NCBI RefSeq assembly: GCF_900111245.1
Contig: NZ_FOGO01000002.1
Location: 496,001 to 560,000 of the forward strand
Reading direction: 5' to 3'
From: Streptomyces qinglanensis
GTDB lineage: Bacteria > Actinomycetota > Actinomycetes > Streptomycetales > Streptomycetaceae
DNA length: 64,000 bases
Both the position numbers and the translations under genes were made by a program. This document shows, one piece after another, positions 40,146-49,778 of the stretch; position 1 is the first letter of the stretch, and every line of letters starts with the position of its first letter. The notes under the pieces are model-generated. The model was given only the letters and a program-made list of their open reading frames with translations. It did no database searches and was not told the origin of the DNA.

Positions 40146-40241
40146 TATCGAGGGGTGACGGTCCGTGCTGATCTCGGCCGTTGCCGCCCCGTTCCGTCTT
40201 CCGACCGGCCCGCGGAGCCGGCCCCCCAAGGAGCGCGTGCC

Positions 40242-41063
40242 ATGAGCGACGGCAGCCGCACGAGCCGGATGCGCAGGACCAGCGTGTGGCTGGAGGAACG
40301 GACGGAGAGCCGCCGCAGAGCCACCGGGAGCGGTCAGACCGAGGGGCTGGACCGGGAGAAGATCACGGCGGCTGCCGTACGGCTGCTGGACACCGAGGGG
40401 TTGGCGAAGTTCTCCATGCGCCGCCTGGCGGCCCGCCTGGGAGTCACCGCGATGTCCGTGTACTGGTATGTGGATCGCAAGGACGACCTGCTCGAGCTCG
40501 CGCTGGACGCCGTCGAGGGAGAGCTGGAGGTGCCGGACGCGGACGCTGCGGGGGCGGACTGGCGTGAGCAGTTGCGGCAGGCGGCCTACGCGCTGCGCGG
40601 ACTCCTGCACCGCCACCCGTGGGCCTCGGGGACGCTGGGCAGCTTCCTGAACGTCGGGCCGAGCGCGATGTCCTTCCAACTGGGCGTGCGTCGCGTGCTG
40701 CTGCGCTCCGGGCTGCCCGAGCAGCAGGCCGACGGGGCGCTGGCGGCGCTGTTCTCGTTCGTCTACGGGCACGCCGCCGTAGACGCCAGTTGGCAACGGC
40801 GGTGCAGCGAGGCGGGGGTCAGTTCGCAGGACTGCGTGGACGCGCTGCGTTCCACGGTCGGTGCGCGCCCCGAGTACGCGGAGTGCGGCGCGGGCGTACG
40901 CGCAGAGGCCGTACGACCGGTCGAGCAGCGGGATTTCGGCGTCGCACTGGACTGCGTGATCGCCGGGATCGAGGCCATGGCGCGGTACGGGCGTGGCCCG
41001 GCCCCGCAGGACCGGGCCACGCCCGTGATTCCGCCCCAGCCCCCGGCTCCCGAGGACCGCTGA
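40242..41063 (+). CDS. TetR-family regulator
   Basis: 273 residues. HTH at about 40-80 (REKITAAAVRLLDTEGLAKF, MRRLAARLGVTAMSVYWYVD). The C-terminal part (AAYALRGLLHRHPWASGTLG, ALAALFSFVYGHAAVDASWQ) matches the TetR_C_1 type found in tetracycline-like repressors. ATG 40242 is preceded by AAGGAG at 8 nt. The N-terminal ~35 residues are basic. No divergent transporter gene is adjacent; it converges on the YceI gene and shares a terminator with it. Ligand unknown. Confidence 0.87.
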   Translation: MSDGSRTSRMRRTSVWLEERTESRRRATGSGQTEGLDREKITAAAVRLLDTEGLAKFSMRRLAARLGVTAMSVYWYVDRKDDLLELALDAVEGELEVPDADAAGADWREQLRQAAYALRGLLHRHPWASGTLGSFLNVGPSAMSFQLGVRRVLLRSGLPEQQADGALAALFSFVYGHAAVDASWQRRCSEAGVSSQDCVDALRSTVGARPEYAECGAGVRAEAVRPVEQRDFGVALDCVIAGIEAMARYGRGPAPQDRATPVIPPQPPAPEDR

Positions 41064-41070
41064 CCGGCCA

Positions 41071-41136
41071 GGAGGCGCCGAGGACGGGGGACCGGCCGGC
41101 CGGCGCCGAGGACCGGGGACCGCCCTCGGCGCCTCC
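41071..41136. terminator. Long inverted repeat between convergent TetR and YceI genes
   Basis: GGAGGCGCCGAGG (41071-41083) pairs with CCTCGGCGCCTCC (41124-41136). The 40-nt loop repeats GCGCCGAGGAC. It is a likely bidirectional terminator. Confidence 0.7.
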
Positions 41137-41157
41137 AGGCTGCCGGGGCGACTGGTC

Positions 41158-42114
41158 TCAGAACGGCAGTGACTCGCCTTGCACTGCCTGGATGTCCAGG
41201 TCCACCTTCAGGGTGGTTCCGACGGCGGCGATCCCGGCGGCGACGACCTGGTTGTAGTTCATCGCGAAGTCCGAGCGCCGCAGTTCGGCCGTGGCCCGGA
41301 AGGCGGCGCGCTGGCCGCCCCAGGGGTCGGGGCCGCTGCCCAGGTAGGTGAGGTCCAGGTCCACCTCCCGCACGACGCCGTGCATCTCGAGACGGCCGTG
41401 TACGGTCCACCGGTCCGGTCCGGCCACGTCGATGCCGGTGCTCCGGTAGGTGATGTCGGGGTGGTTCTCGACGTTGAGGAAGTCGCCCGAGCGCAGATGC
41501 TGGTCGCGCATGGCGTTGCCGGTCTGGATGGACTCCGCCTTGATGACGGCTTCCACTGACGACTTCTCCGGGTCCTGCGCGATCTCGATACGGCCGCCGA
41601 ACTCGGTGAACCGGCCGTGCACGCTGGTCATCCCGAGGTGCTGAGCGCTCGCGGCCACCGTGGAGTGCATCGGGTCGATGGTCCACGGACCCGGTGGCGG
41701 CAGCTCGACACCGCCCTGCCGGGCCAGTACCAAAGCCCCCAGGTCCGCGCGCCCGGAGGCGGTGACCATCGCCGTGGACGCGGCGGGCGCGTAGCCCACT
41801 GCTGTCGCGATGACCGTGTACGCGCCCTGCGGCAGCGGCTGTCCGCTGTGCACGACGCCCTGTTCGTCGGCCTCGGCGCGCAGCACCTGGGCGCCCGTCA
41901 TGTCGGTGACGGTCAGCACCGCGTGCTGCACCGCCCATCCGTCCCGGGTGCGCACCCTGGCCCGTACGCCGCCGCTCGCAGCCCCGGTCCCGGTCCCGGC
42001 CTTGGCCTCGGACACGGCCTTGGACTCGGACCCGGCCTCGGACCCGCCGTCGGCCCCGTTGCCGGTGACGCCGTCGGCTCCGCCCGGGTCCGCTCCGTTT
42101 GCCCCGCCTGTCAT
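41158..42114 (-). CDS. YceI-family protein with carboxypeptidase-regulatory-like domain, no signal peptide
   Basis: 318 residues. After a Gly/Ala/Ser linker (1-45), residues about 48-125 form a transthyretin-like carboxypeptidase-regulatory domain (VRARVRTRDGWAVQHAVLTV, GAYTVIATAVGYAPA). Residues about 140-318 are YceI, a lipocalin-like barrel that binds polyisoprenoids or other lipids (WTIDPMHSTVAASAQHLGM, SGDFLNVENHPDITYRSTGI, LTYLGSGPDPWGGQRAAFRA). Classical YceI proteins are secreted; here there is no signal sequence, so it is cytosolic. The same accessory domain is found three times in the transporter encoded upstream on the same strand. ATG 42114 has GGGAG upstream. Confidence 0.9.
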   Translation of the reverse strand: MTGGANGADPGGADGVTGNGADGGSEAGSESKAVSEAKAGTGTGAASGGVRARVRTRDGWAVQHAVLTVTDMTGAQVLRAEADEQGVVHSGQPLPQGAYTVIATAVGYAPAASTAMVTASGRADLGALVLARQGGVELPPPGPWTIDPMHSTVAASAQHLGMTSVHGRFTEFGGRIEIAQDPEKSSVEAVIKAESIQTGNAMRDQHLRSGDFLNVENHPDITYRSTGIDVAGPDRWTVHGRLEMHGVVREVDLDLTYLGSGPDPWGGQRAAFRATAELRRSDFAMNYNQVVAAGIAAVGTTLKVDLDIQAVQGESLPF

Positions 42115-42474
42115 CTTTCTCCCAGCTCTCTCTCACCTGCGACGGCGAACCCCGGCGAGGTACACGCCGGTTTCCTGGTGTCGGGTCGTCCACCACGGTC
42201 CTGAGGGCGCCGACGGACCCCGGCCTCATGGCTGCACAGCCTCACAGCCTCACAGCCCCATGGAACTGATGGCACCCATGGCCTCATGGCCTCATGGCAT
42301 CCATAGCCCCATGGCCCCAACGGTCTCGTGGATGACGGGCCCCGGCGTCCCGGCGGCGGGCCGTCCCTTGCCCGCGCTCGCGCAGTGCGCTGATCCGGGC
42401 CGCCGGGGCCCTTCCCCGAACCGGACCCGGCGGTGCGTGCTCCGCTCGTGTCACGCGCCGCCAGGACCGGGGGG
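42115..42474. repeat. Intergenic region with CTCATGGC / CTCACAGC repeats
   Basis: Between about 42218 and 42320 the words CTCATGGC, CTCACAGC and CCATGGC recur in irregular order. No gene is supported. The YceI gene's own promoter may lie near 42130-42200. Confidence 0.5.
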
Positions 42475-45204
42475 TCATTCGTCCGGGTGGTGCAACTCGA
42501 TGTCGTATGCGTCCACTCCGGGCCCGGTCACATGCAGGGCGTTCGCCTGGGGCGGGTAGCCGCCGGCAATGACCGAGTAGTCGCCCGCGTCCAGGTCGGT
42601 GAAGGCGTAGGCGCCGTCCTCACCGGTGGTGGACGTGGCGATGACGTTGCCCGCCGCGTCGACGAGCGTGACCCGCGCGTCGGGCAGCGGCCTGCGCGCG
42701 TTCCCGGCGCGCACGGTGCCGGTCACCCGGGCGCCCGTGGCCAGGTCGACGTCCAGCCGGGTCGTGCCCTGGCCCTGCACCTCGACCGGGAGGGCGGTGG
42801 GCCGGTGGCCGGGCGCGTTCACGGCGACCGTGAAGCTGCCGGTGACCAGTTCGTCGAACCGGTACTCGCCCGTCTCGCCGGTGACGCCCGTGGCGAGCAC
42901 CTCGCCGCGGACATCCGTGACGACGACCATCGCGCCCTGCACGGGGGCGCCGTCGGCCCGGCCGCGGACCTGGCCCGAGAGGCCGCTGGTGCCCGAGAGC
43001 AGCAGGTCGTGGCTGAGGGGTTCCTCGCCGACCACGACCGTGGACGCCTGCGGCTGGTGGCCGTCGGCGGCCGCGATCAGCACGTAGGAGCCGGCTCCGG
43101 GTGCGTCCAGCCCGTAGGAGCCGTCCGCGTGGGCGACGGAGCGGCCCAGTTGGCGGCCGCTGAGCGAGATCAGGGTGACGGCCGCACGGGCGACGCCGAT
43201 TCCTTCCGCGTTGCGGACGGTGCCGTAGACGCCGTAGCCGCTGGTCGGCATCGGTGCCGGGGACTGTGCTGTGGCCATGGCCGCGTACTCCCTGAGCTGC
43301 TGGGTGTCGGCCCCCGACGCGGTGCCCGCGGGCGCCCAGGTGGGGGCGGTCACCGCGGAGTTCTGCGGTGCGGTGGCCGCGGACGGCGTGTGCCCGCGGT
43401 GCGGTGCGGCCGTCGCCGCGGCCGGAACGGGGGCTTCGGCCTCTCTGGCGGCGTCCGTGTCCGCGACCGCGTCGGCAGGGTGCTCCGCCGCGGCGGAGCC
43501 GTTCTCGTCTTCGCTCGCTTGGTGCCCGGAGGTGGTCCGCAGCGGGACCTCCCGGATGAACAGCACGCACACCAGCGCCAGCAGTGCGACCGGCGCGGCG
43601 TACAGGTAGATGTCACCGATGCCGTGCCCGTAGGCGCTCTCGACGACGGTACGGACCGGCGGGGGCAGCTCGTCCAGGTCCGGCAGGGCGCTGCCGCCAC
43701 CGCCGGTGGCGCCGCCGCCCGGCTTGATGCCGAGCTTGGCGAAGCCGTCCTCGATGTAGTGGGTGATCCGGTTGGAGAGCACGGCGCCGAGTGCCGAGAC
43801 GCCGACCGCACCGCCCAGGGAACGGAAGAAGTTGACCGTGGAGCTGGCGGCCCCGAGGTCGTTGACCGCCACCTGGTTCTGGGTGGCGAGCACCAGGTTC
43901 TGCATCATCATGCCGACGCCGAGGCCGAGCAGCGCCATGAAGATCGCCATGTGCCAGTACTCGGTGTCGTACCGCAGTGTTCCCAGCAGGCCCATGCCCG
44001 CGGCCATCAGCACGCCGCCGGAGATCAGGAACTTCTTCCACTTGCCCGTCCGGGTGATGATCTGCCCGGAGACGGTGGTGGAGACGAACAGCCCGCCGAT
44101 CATCGGGATGGTCATGACGCCGGCCATCGTGGGGGACTTCCCCCGGGCGAGCTGGAAGTACTGGCTGAGGAAGACCGTCGCGCCGAACATCGCGATACCG
44201 ACGAAGAGCGAGGCGATCGCGGCCAGCGTGATGGTGCTGTTGCGGAACAGCCGCAGCGGGATGATGGGCTCCTTGGCCTTCGACTCGACGAGTACGAAGA
44301 TCAGGCCCAGCACGATCGATCCGCCGACCATCGTGTAGGTCTGCCAGGACAGCCAGTCGTACTTGTCCCCGGCGAAGGTGACCCACAGCAGCAGGGTGGA
44401 GGCGGCGGCGGCGATGAAGAACGCGCCCGCCCAGTCCACCTTGACGCCCGGCCGCTTGACGACGGGCAGGTGCAGGGTCTTCTGCAGGACGATCAGTGCG
44501 ATGACGGCGAACGGGACACCGACGTAGAAGCACCAGCGCCAGCCGAGCCAGCTCGTGTCGGTGATCACGCCGCCGAGCAGCGGGCCGCCGACGGTGGCGA
44601 TCGCGAAGGTGGCGCCGAGGTAGCCGCTGTAGCGGCCGCGCTCCCGGGGGGAGATCATCGCGGCCATGATGATCTGGGCGAGGGCCGAGAGGCCGCCCAT
44701 GCCGATGCCCTGCGCGACCCGGAAGGAGATCAGCGTTCCCGGGTTCTGCGACAGGCCGGCTCCGGCCGAGGCCAGGACGAAGACGATCAGGGCTATCTGC
44801 ACCAGCAGCTTCTTGCTGGTGAGGTCGGCCAGCTTGCCCCAGAGCGGGGTCGAGGCGGTCATCGCCAGCAGCGACGCGGTCACGACCCAGGTGTAGGAGC
44901 TCTGGCTGCCGTTCAGATCGGAGATGATCTTGGGCAGCGCCGTGGAGACGATCGTCGACGACAGGATGGCGACGAACATGCCGAGCAGCAGCCCGGAGAG
45001 CGCCTCCATGATCTGCCGGTGTGTCATCGGTGCCGTGCGCCCGGATGCCGTCGCGGTGGTGTCCGCCGCCGCGGCCGACTCGGCCCCGGCAGCCTGGATG
45101 CGGCCGGACGACGCGGCGTGCGCCGCGTGCCGGGCCCCACCGCCGGCTCCCTGCGCGGCGTCGCGTGACCCCCCAGCCGGCGGCTGGGATCGGGTTGTTG
45201 CCAT
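42475..45204 (-). CDS. DHA2-type MFS exporter fused to three carboxypeptidase-regulatory-like domains
   Basis: 909 residues. A 14-helix EmrB/QacA-type drug:H+ antiporter fills about 60-550 (EALSGLLLGMFVAILSSTIV, WVVTASLLAMTASTPLWGKL, GWRWCFYVGVPFAVIALIVL). A linker follows, then three transthyretin-like repeats at about 653-725, 735-815 and 825-900 (YGVYGTVRNAEGIGVARAAV, LSGQVRGRADGAPVQGAMVV, VTGTVRAGNARRPLPDARVT). With 14 helices and a cytoplasmic N-terminus, this C-terminal extension lies in the cytoplasm. The gene starts 12 bp after a MarR gene, so the two form an operon controlled by that repressor. Normal DHA2 proteins end near residue 500-550; the fusion is the unusual part. Confidence 0.92.
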   Translation of the reverse strand: MATTRSQPPAGGSRDAAQGAGGGARHAAHAASSGRIQAAGAESAAAADTTATASGRTAPMTHRQIMEALSGLLLGMFVAILSSTIVSTALPKIISDLNGSQSSYTWVVTASLLAMTASTPLWGKLADLTSKKLLVQIALIVFVLASAGAGLSQNPGTLISFRVAQGIGMGGLSALAQIIMAAMISPRERGRYSGYLGATFAIATVGGPLLGGVITDTSWLGWRWCFYVGVPFAVIALIVLQKTLHLPVVKRPGVKVDWAGAFFIAAAASTLLLWVTFAGDKYDWLSWQTYTMVGGSIVLGLIFVLVESKAKEPIIPLRLFRNSTITLAAIASLFVGIAMFGATVFLSQYFQLARGKSPTMAGVMTIPMIGGLFVSTTVSGQIITRTGKWKKFLISGGVLMAAGMGLLGTLRYDTEYWHMAIFMALLGLGVGMMMQNLVLATQNQVAVNDLGAASSTVNFFRSLGGAVGVSALGAVLSNRITHYIEDGFAKLGIKPGGGATGGGGSALPDLDELPPPVRTVVESAYGHGIGDIYLYAAPVALLALVCVLFIREVPLRTTSGHQASEDENGSAAAEHPADAVADTDAAREAEAPVPAAATAAPHRGHTPSAATAPQNSAVTAPTWAPAGTASGADTQQLREYAAMATAQSPAPMPTSGYGVYGTVRNAEGIGVARAAVTLISLSGRQLGRSVAHADGSYGLDAPGAGSYVLIAAADGHQPQASTVVVGEEPLSHDLLLSGTSGLSGQVRGRADGAPVQGAMVVVTDVRGEVLATGVTGETGEYRFDELVTGSFTVAVNAPGHRPTALPVEVQGQGTTRLDVDLATGARVTGTVRAGNARRPLPDARVTLVDAAGNVIATSTTGEDGAYAFTDLDAGDYSVIAGGYPPQANALHVTGPGVDAYDIELHHPDE

Positions 45205-45215
45205 TCGGCGTCCTT

Positions 45216-45695
45216 CTAACTCAGTGGTGCGGTCGGTGTTGTCTCGTGGGGCGTCCCGCCGCGGGCGCGGCAGTCCCCGAAGCTGGTACGGAGCCGGCTG
45301 AGCAGCGTGTTGAGCCGGGCGACGTCCTCGTCGCTCCAGTCCTGCAGGTGGGAGGCGAATGCCTCGACGAGATGCGCGGTGAGGTCCGCGAGGAACCGTT
45401 CACCGCTCTCGCTGATCCGCAGCAGTCGGGACCTGCCGTCCTGCGGATCGGGGCGGCGCTCGATCCAGCCGCGGTCGGCGACGTGGGTGACGTGCCTGCT
45501 GGTGACCGACATGTCGATCGCCATCAGCTCGGCCAGTCTGCTGGTGCGCATCTCCCCGTGCTTGTCCAGGAGCGTCAGGACGGCCGCCGAGGCGGGTGGG
45601 CACTCCGGGGGGAGGCCGCGCGCCATCTCTCGTTTGACGGCGCCGATGGCGCTGATCTGCCGGGCCAGCTCCTCGTACTGACTGCGTTCGGCCAT
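45216..45695 (-). CDS. MarR-family repressor of the MFS operon
   Basis: 159 residues. The winged helix is visible (SAAVLTLLDKHGEMRTSRLA, MAIDMSVTSRHVTHVADRGW, RRPDPQDGRSRLLRISESGE). It binds as a dimer and is usually released by phenolic or drug-like ligands. ATG 45695 is used. The transporter gene starts 12 bp after its stop. Two TTGC-N5-GCAA sites overlap its promoter, which fits autoregulation. Confidence 0.92.
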   Translation of the reverse strand: MAERSQYEELARQISAIGAVKREMARGLPPECPPASAAVLTLLDKHGEMRTSRLAELMAIDMSVTSRHVTHVADRGWIERRPDPQDGRSRLLRISESGERFLADLTAHLVEAFASHLQDWSDEDVARLNTLLSRLRTSFGDCRARGGTPHETTPTAPLS

Positions 45696-45713
45696 CTGCA
45701 CCCCATGTACTTG

Positions 45714-45755
45714 TTGCTTAAGGCAACCATACGGATGGTTGGTTGCTGTAGGCAA
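45714..45755 (-). promoter_or_regulatory. Promoter and twin operators of the MarR-MFS operon
   Basis: TTGCTTAAGGCAA (45714-45726) and TTGCTGTAGGCAA (45743-45755) are two near-palindromes of the form TTGC-N5-GCAA, 29 bp apart. On the minus strand TTGCCT and TATGGT, 18 bp apart, make a promoter whose -35 lies in the second site. A less perfect third copy may lie near 45775-45791. Confidence 0.7.
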
Positions 45756-46003
45756 ATTGATTTCGGACAACCCAGGCAAACGCTTGGCAAAGAGCGTGTG
45801 TGCTGCTGGTATGCGCCCGCGAGGGGGCGGTGGGGCCGGCGTGGGCGGCCGGATACCGGACACGGAGTGCGGTCGACTGTGCGCAGGGAGGTACGGGAGG
45901 AGGTGGTGGGGTGATCGGCGGTGGGCCGGGTGTGAGGGAGTGCACAGCCTCCTCCCCGGTGCGGCTGTGCCATCCGGGGGAGGGTTCGCTAGGGTCCTGG
46001 GAC

Positions 46004-46225
46004 ATGGCTCACAACCCGCAGGCGCCGCAGGGTCCGGACGGACAGGCACACGACCCGGCAGGCAGCACGCAGATGTTCCGCGCCTTCGTCGACGAGGGCA
46101 GTCCCCGGCCCGGCAGCAGGCAGGCAGCCGCACCGGCCCCCGCGGGTCCCCGGGTCGGCGTGATCGTCGGCGTCGTCGTCGCGCTCGTCGTTCTCGCCGG
46201 TGTCGCCTGGCTCGCCTTCTCCTGA
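46004..46225 (+). CDS. Small single-pass membrane protein
   Basis: 73 residues. A polar N-terminal half (MAHNPQAPQGPDGQAHDPAG, FRAFVDEGS) is followed by one membrane helix at the C-terminus (VGVIVGVVVALVVLAGVAWL). This is the tail-anchored or type II layout of many small Streptomyces proteins (the SCO4xxx-type membrane peptides). TAGGGT at 45990-45995 ends 8 nt before the ATG, so the transcript may be leaderless. Function unknown. Confidence 0.7.
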   Translation: MAHNPQAPQGPDGQAHDPAGSTQMFRAFVDEGSPRPGSRQAAAPAPAGPRVGVIVGVVVALVVLAGVAWLAFS

Positions 46226-46528
46226 CGGCGTGACAGTTCACCTGGCGGCGTGGCGGCGTGGCGGCGTGACGGCGTGACGCCCTGACGGCGTGTCGTCGGC
46301 TGACGCCCTGTGAGGTGCCGCCGATGTGCGGGCGTCCGATGGCCTGATGCCCGCACGGGGGTGACGGCGTCGGACGAGCCCGGCGGCCCCATCCTGACGC
46401 CCCGACTGCCGACTGCCGACTGCCGACTGCCGACTGCCGACTGCCGACCGCCGACCGCCGACCGCCGACCGCCCGGCGGCTCCGGAGGGCTGCTCCGGGA
46501 CCGGGATCGGGGTCGGGACCGGGTGCGG
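46226..46528. repeat. Gene-free stretch with heptamer repeats
   Basis: Ten units of 7 bp lie at 46404-46473: six GACTGCC then four GACCGCC. Upstream, 46235-46310 repeats GGCGGCGT and GACGGCGT. No gene is seen. Confidence 0.85.
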
Positions 46529-47398
46529 CTACTTCCAGCCGGTCAGCCGGACCTCGCGGGTCTCGATGTGCATGCCCAACGGCACGCGCCAGGCGGCCAC
46601 GCACACCTTCCAGGTCTTCTCCTTCGCCTGCCCGGCCGCGATCGGTACGGGCAGCGCATGTGTGCTCTCGCGGGTGGCCCAGTCCACGCCGAGGGCGCCG
46701 ATGATGTGCGTGCCGAAGGTGACCCTGCCCCCGGTGACCGCCTGGCCGCCGGAGTTGGTGAGGCGGACGGTCACCTTCTCGCACCACCGGTCGTCCGCCT
46801 TCTCCCGCCGCGGCTTGCCCGCTGCCAGCACGGCGGGCCCGCTCGGCGGGTCCGGGACGGGCGAATCCGGGGCGTCCGGTCCGGACGAGCCGCTTCCGGG
46901 GGACGGGTTCCCGCCGGAGCCGCCGCCGGAGCCGCCGCCTGTGCGGGAACCGGGCGAGTTGCCGGCCGAGCCCGGGGCCGCCGAACCGGACCGCTCCGCG
47001 CCCGGACCACCGCCGTCCTGGGTGCCGCCGGCGCCGCCGGTGCCGCCGGTGCCGCTCTTCGCGCCCGGTCCGCCCCCGGCGCGCTCCGCATCAGCGCTCC
47101 CGCCACCGCGCGCCCCTTTCGAGGCGCTGTCGCCGCTCGGTGTGCTGTCGCCGCCGCGGCCGGAGCCGCTGTCGGAATCGTCCGCGCCGTCGGGCAGCGG
47201 CACCATCCGGACTTTGCCGTCCGGCCGTACCGGATCGCCGCTCCGTGCCGCCGGATCCGCCGCGCCGACCGCCACATAGCCGTCGTCGTCGCCCGCGCCG
47301 CAGCCGGCGACCAGCGGCGTCCCGAGACAGACGAGAGCCGCCGAGGCGGCTAACCGGCTGCCTCGACGGCTTCGTGTCGTGCTCCCCTGGGTCCGCAT
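46529..47398 (-). CDS. Lipoprotein with low-complexity linker
   Basis: 289 residues. The signal sequence is of lipoprotein type, with lipobox LVAG followed by Cys at about 33 (LGTPLVAGCGAGDDDG). Residues 60-185 are Gly/Ser/Pro/Asp-rich. The C-terminal ~95 form a folded domain (CEKVTVRLTNSGGQAVTGGR, FGTHIIGALGVDWATREST, WKVCVAAWRVPLGMHIETRE) with two Cys that could pair. That domain looks like a beta-sandwich for carbohydrate or protein contact. Family not recognised with certainty. The protein would sit on the outer face of the membrane. Confidence 0.82.
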   Translation of the reverse strand: MRTQGSTTRSRRGSRLAASAALVCLGTPLVAGCGAGDDDGYVAVGAADPAARSGDPVRPDGKVRMVPLPDGADDSDSGSGRGGDSTPSGDSASKGARGGGSADAERAGGGPGAKSGTGGTGGAGGTQDGGGPGAERSGSAAPGSAGNSPGSRTGGGSGGGSGGNPSPGSGSSGPDAPDSPVPDPPSGPAVLAAGKPRREKADDRWCEKVTVRLTNSGGQAVTGGRVTFGTHIIGALGVDWATRESTHALPVPIAAGQAKEKTWKVCVAAWRVPLGMHIETREVRLTGWK

Positions 47399-47755
47399 GG
47401 CGTCAGTGTTGCTGACGCCTCATCAGAAGTGAAGCCTCTGTCGGCGGTTCCAGGTGTCCCTTCCGCGGTGCTCCTCGTTCTCCCGGCCCTTGTCGGCACC
47501 CCTCTCCGTGTCCCTGCGGCTCTCTTCCCCGACATCCCCGCAGGTGTGCCGCGGACAGTGCGTCGCGGCCCTGCTGTCGGGGTCTCTGCCGACGTTTCTG
47601 CCGACGTTTCTGCGGGCGTTTCTGCGGGCGTTTCTGCGGGCGTATCTGCTGGTGTTTGTGTCGGCGTTTGTATCGGTGTGTGTGCTGATCTCTCTGCAGG
47701 TGTCCCGGTCGATATCCCTGCCGTCGTCCCCCGTGCCACTCCGCCCCCGTTCCGG
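47399..47755. repeat. Gene-free stretch with nine 12-bp GTTTCTGCNGNC repeats
   Basis: Units run from 47582 to about 47689; the first six match well and later ones decay. It lies between the lipoprotein start and the sigma factor stop. The lipoprotein promoter must lie at the right end of this region. Open frames here simply read the repeat. Confidence 0.75.
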
Positions 47756-48733
47756 TCAGTCCTCCGCGATCAGCCCTTCGCGCAACTGTGCGAGCGTGCG
47801 CGTCAGCAGCCGGGAGACATGCATCTGGGAGATGCCGACCTCCTCGCCGATCTGCGACTGCGTCATGTTCGCGAAGAAGCGCAGCATGATGATCTGACGC
47901 TCCCGCGGCGGGAGCTTGGCCAGCAGCGGCTTGAGGGACTCCCGGTACTCGACGCCCTCCAGCGCACTGTCCTCGTAGCCCAGCCGGTCCGCGAGCGAGC
48001 CCTCGCCGCCGTCCTCCTCCAGCGCCGGGGAGTCCAGCGAGGAGGCGGTGTAGGCGTTGCCGACGGCCAGCCCGTCGACCACGTCCTCCTCGGAGACGCC
48101 GAGGCAGCTCGCGAGTTCGGTCACGGTCGGGGAGCGGTCCAGGGTCTGCGACAGCTCGTCGCTCGCCTTCGTCAGCGCCAGCCGCAGCTCCTGGAGGCGC
48201 CTGGGCACCCGCACCGACCACGAGGTGTCGCGGAAGAAGCGCTTGATCTCCCCGACGACGGTCGGCATCGCGAACGTGGGGAACTCCACGCCCCGTTCGC
48301 AGTCGAAGCGGTCGATCGCCTTGATCAGGCCGATGGTGCCGACCTGGACGATGTCCTCCATCGGCTCGTTCCTGCTGCGGAAGCGGGCCGCGGCGTAGCG
48401 GACGAGCGGCAGGTTCAGCTCGATGAGGGTGTCGCGGACGTACATCCGCTCCGCGGTGTTGGCCCTCCCCGGTGGGTCGGCCGCCGCCTTGTCCAGCGCG
48501 GCGAGGCGCTGGAAGAGGGAGCGGGACAGGGTGCGGGTGTCGAGCGTGTCGCTGCCCGGCAACGCCGTCGCGGCCCCGGCGAGCTCTGCCGGCGCCTCTG
48601 CCGCGAGGTCGTCCGGCGCCACTTCGTCGAGCATCGGTGGCACACTGCCGGGCTCGGCGGGCCCGGGAGGTGCCCCCGGGGTCGGGGACGTGTTCTCGGC
48701 GAGCACCTTGGAGCTGCCCAGTTCTACGGACAT
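47756..48733 (-). CDS. sigN: SigB/SigF-family RNA polymerase sigma factor (probably sigN)
   Basis: 325 residues. Region 2 ([60 protein letters not shown]), region 3 ([20 protein letters not shown]) and region 4 ([38 protein letters not shown]) are all present. The N-terminal ~85 residues are a Pro/Ala-rich extension not seen in the neighbour. These group 3 sigma factors serve sporulation and stress genes and are held by anti-sigma kinases. The symbol rests on memory of an adjacent sigN-sigF pair in S. coelicolor. ATG 48733 has GGGGG upstream. Confidence 0.8.
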   Translation of the reverse strand: MSVELGSSKVLAENTSPTPGAPPGPAEPGSVPPMLDEVAPDDLAAEAPAELAGAATALPGSDTLDTRTLSRSLFQRLAALDKAAADPPGRANTAERMYVRDTLIELNLPLVRYAAARFRSRNEPMEDIVQVGTIGLIKAIDRFDCERGVEFPTFAMPTVVGEIKRFFRDTSWSVRVPRRLQELRLALTKASDELSQTLDRSPTVTELASCLGVSEEDVVDGLAVGNAYTASSLDSPALEEDGGEGSLADRLGYEDSALEGVEYRESLKPLLAKLPPRERQIIMLRFFANMTQSQIGEEVGISQMHVSRLLTRTLAQLREGLIAED

Positions 48734-48932
48734 GCCACCCCCTTGAGGTCGCGGACGGTCGCTGCGGCGCCCTCGGCTCGGAGGGAAGCACCTCCCCCTC
48801 CATACCGGGCACGCCACTGCGGCAAACGCAGCTCTTGCAGAATGTCACAAGTAGGCAACGCGACGTAGCCTCATGTCGATAAAACTGCACAGTTGAGAGC
48901 GATGGGACGGAAGTTGACGTCGCTTGATCCGG

Positions 48933-49778
48933 TTACGCGTCGATGCGATTCGCGGCGCGCAGCCGCGCGAAGCTGCGCGAGAGCAGCCGCGACACGTGCA
49001 TCTGGGAGACCCCGAGCTCGGCGCTGATCTGGGACTGCGTCAGATTCCGGTAGTACCGCAGCAGCAGGATCCGCTGCTCCCGTTCGGGCAGTTGTACGAG
49101 CAGATGGCGGACGAGGTCCCGATGCTCCACCCCGTCCAGCTCGGGGTCCTCGTAGCCGAGCCGGTCCAGCAGTCCCGGCATCCCGTCCTCGCGTTCCTGC
49201 GCGGCCTCCAGCGAGGTGGCCCGATAGGCCCGTCCGGCCTCGATGCAGGCCAGCACCTCCTCCTCGCTGATCTTCAACCGCTCGGCGATCTCGGCCGTGG
49301 TCGGGGACCGGCCGTGCAGCGTCGTCAGGTCCTCGGTCGCGCCGCTGACCTGGACCCACATCTCGTGCAGCCGGCGCGGCACGTGCACGGTGCGCACGTT
49401 GTCCCGGAAGTAGCGGCGGATCTCCCCGACGATCGTCGGCATCGCGAAGGTCGGAAACTGCACCCCGCGTCCCGCGTCGAACCGGTCGATGGCGTTGATC
49501 AGGCCGATGGTGCCGACCTGGACGACGTCCTCCATCGGCTCGTTCCTGCTGCGGAACCGCGCCGCGACATACCGCACCAGCGGCAGATTGGCCTCGATGA
49601 GGGCGGCGCGGATCCGCTCGCGCTCGGCCGAGCCGTGCTCGTGCCGGGCGAGCTGCTCGAAGAGGGACTGGGTCAGCGCCCGGGTCCGTGCCGCTCTTTC
49701 CCGCTGCGCCTCGGCGGGGGAAGGGGGCGCTTCGGCGTCGCCGGAGGGAGTCTGGGTGGGGGTACGGGTCCCGTCCAC
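48933..49778 (-). CDS. sigF: SigB/SigF-family RNA polymerase sigma factor (probably sigF)
   Basis: 281 residues, about the length of S. coelicolor SigF. Regions 2, 3 and 4 are complete ([78 protein letters not shown]). It is closely related to the next gene downstream, so the pair arose by duplication. SigF in Streptomyces acts late in spore maturation. GTG start 49778 with AAGGGG about 12 nt upstream. The gap to the next gene is 199 bp, so separate promoters are likely. The assignment of sigF versus sigN between the two is by length and order only. Confidence 0.8.
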   Translation of the reverse strand: MDGTRTPTQTPSGDAEAPPSPAEAQRERAARTRALTQSLFEQLARHEHGSAERERIRAALIEANLPLVRYVAARFRSRNEPMEDVVQVGTIGLINAIDRFDAGRGVQFPTFAMPTIVGEIRRYFRDNVRTVHVPRRLHEMWVQVSGATEDLTTLHGRSPTTAEIAERLKISEEEVLACIEAGRAYRATSLEAAQEREDGMPGLLDRLGYEDPELDGVEHRDLVRHLLVQLPEREQRILLLRYYRNLTQSQISAELGVSQMHVSRLLSRSFARLRAANRIDA

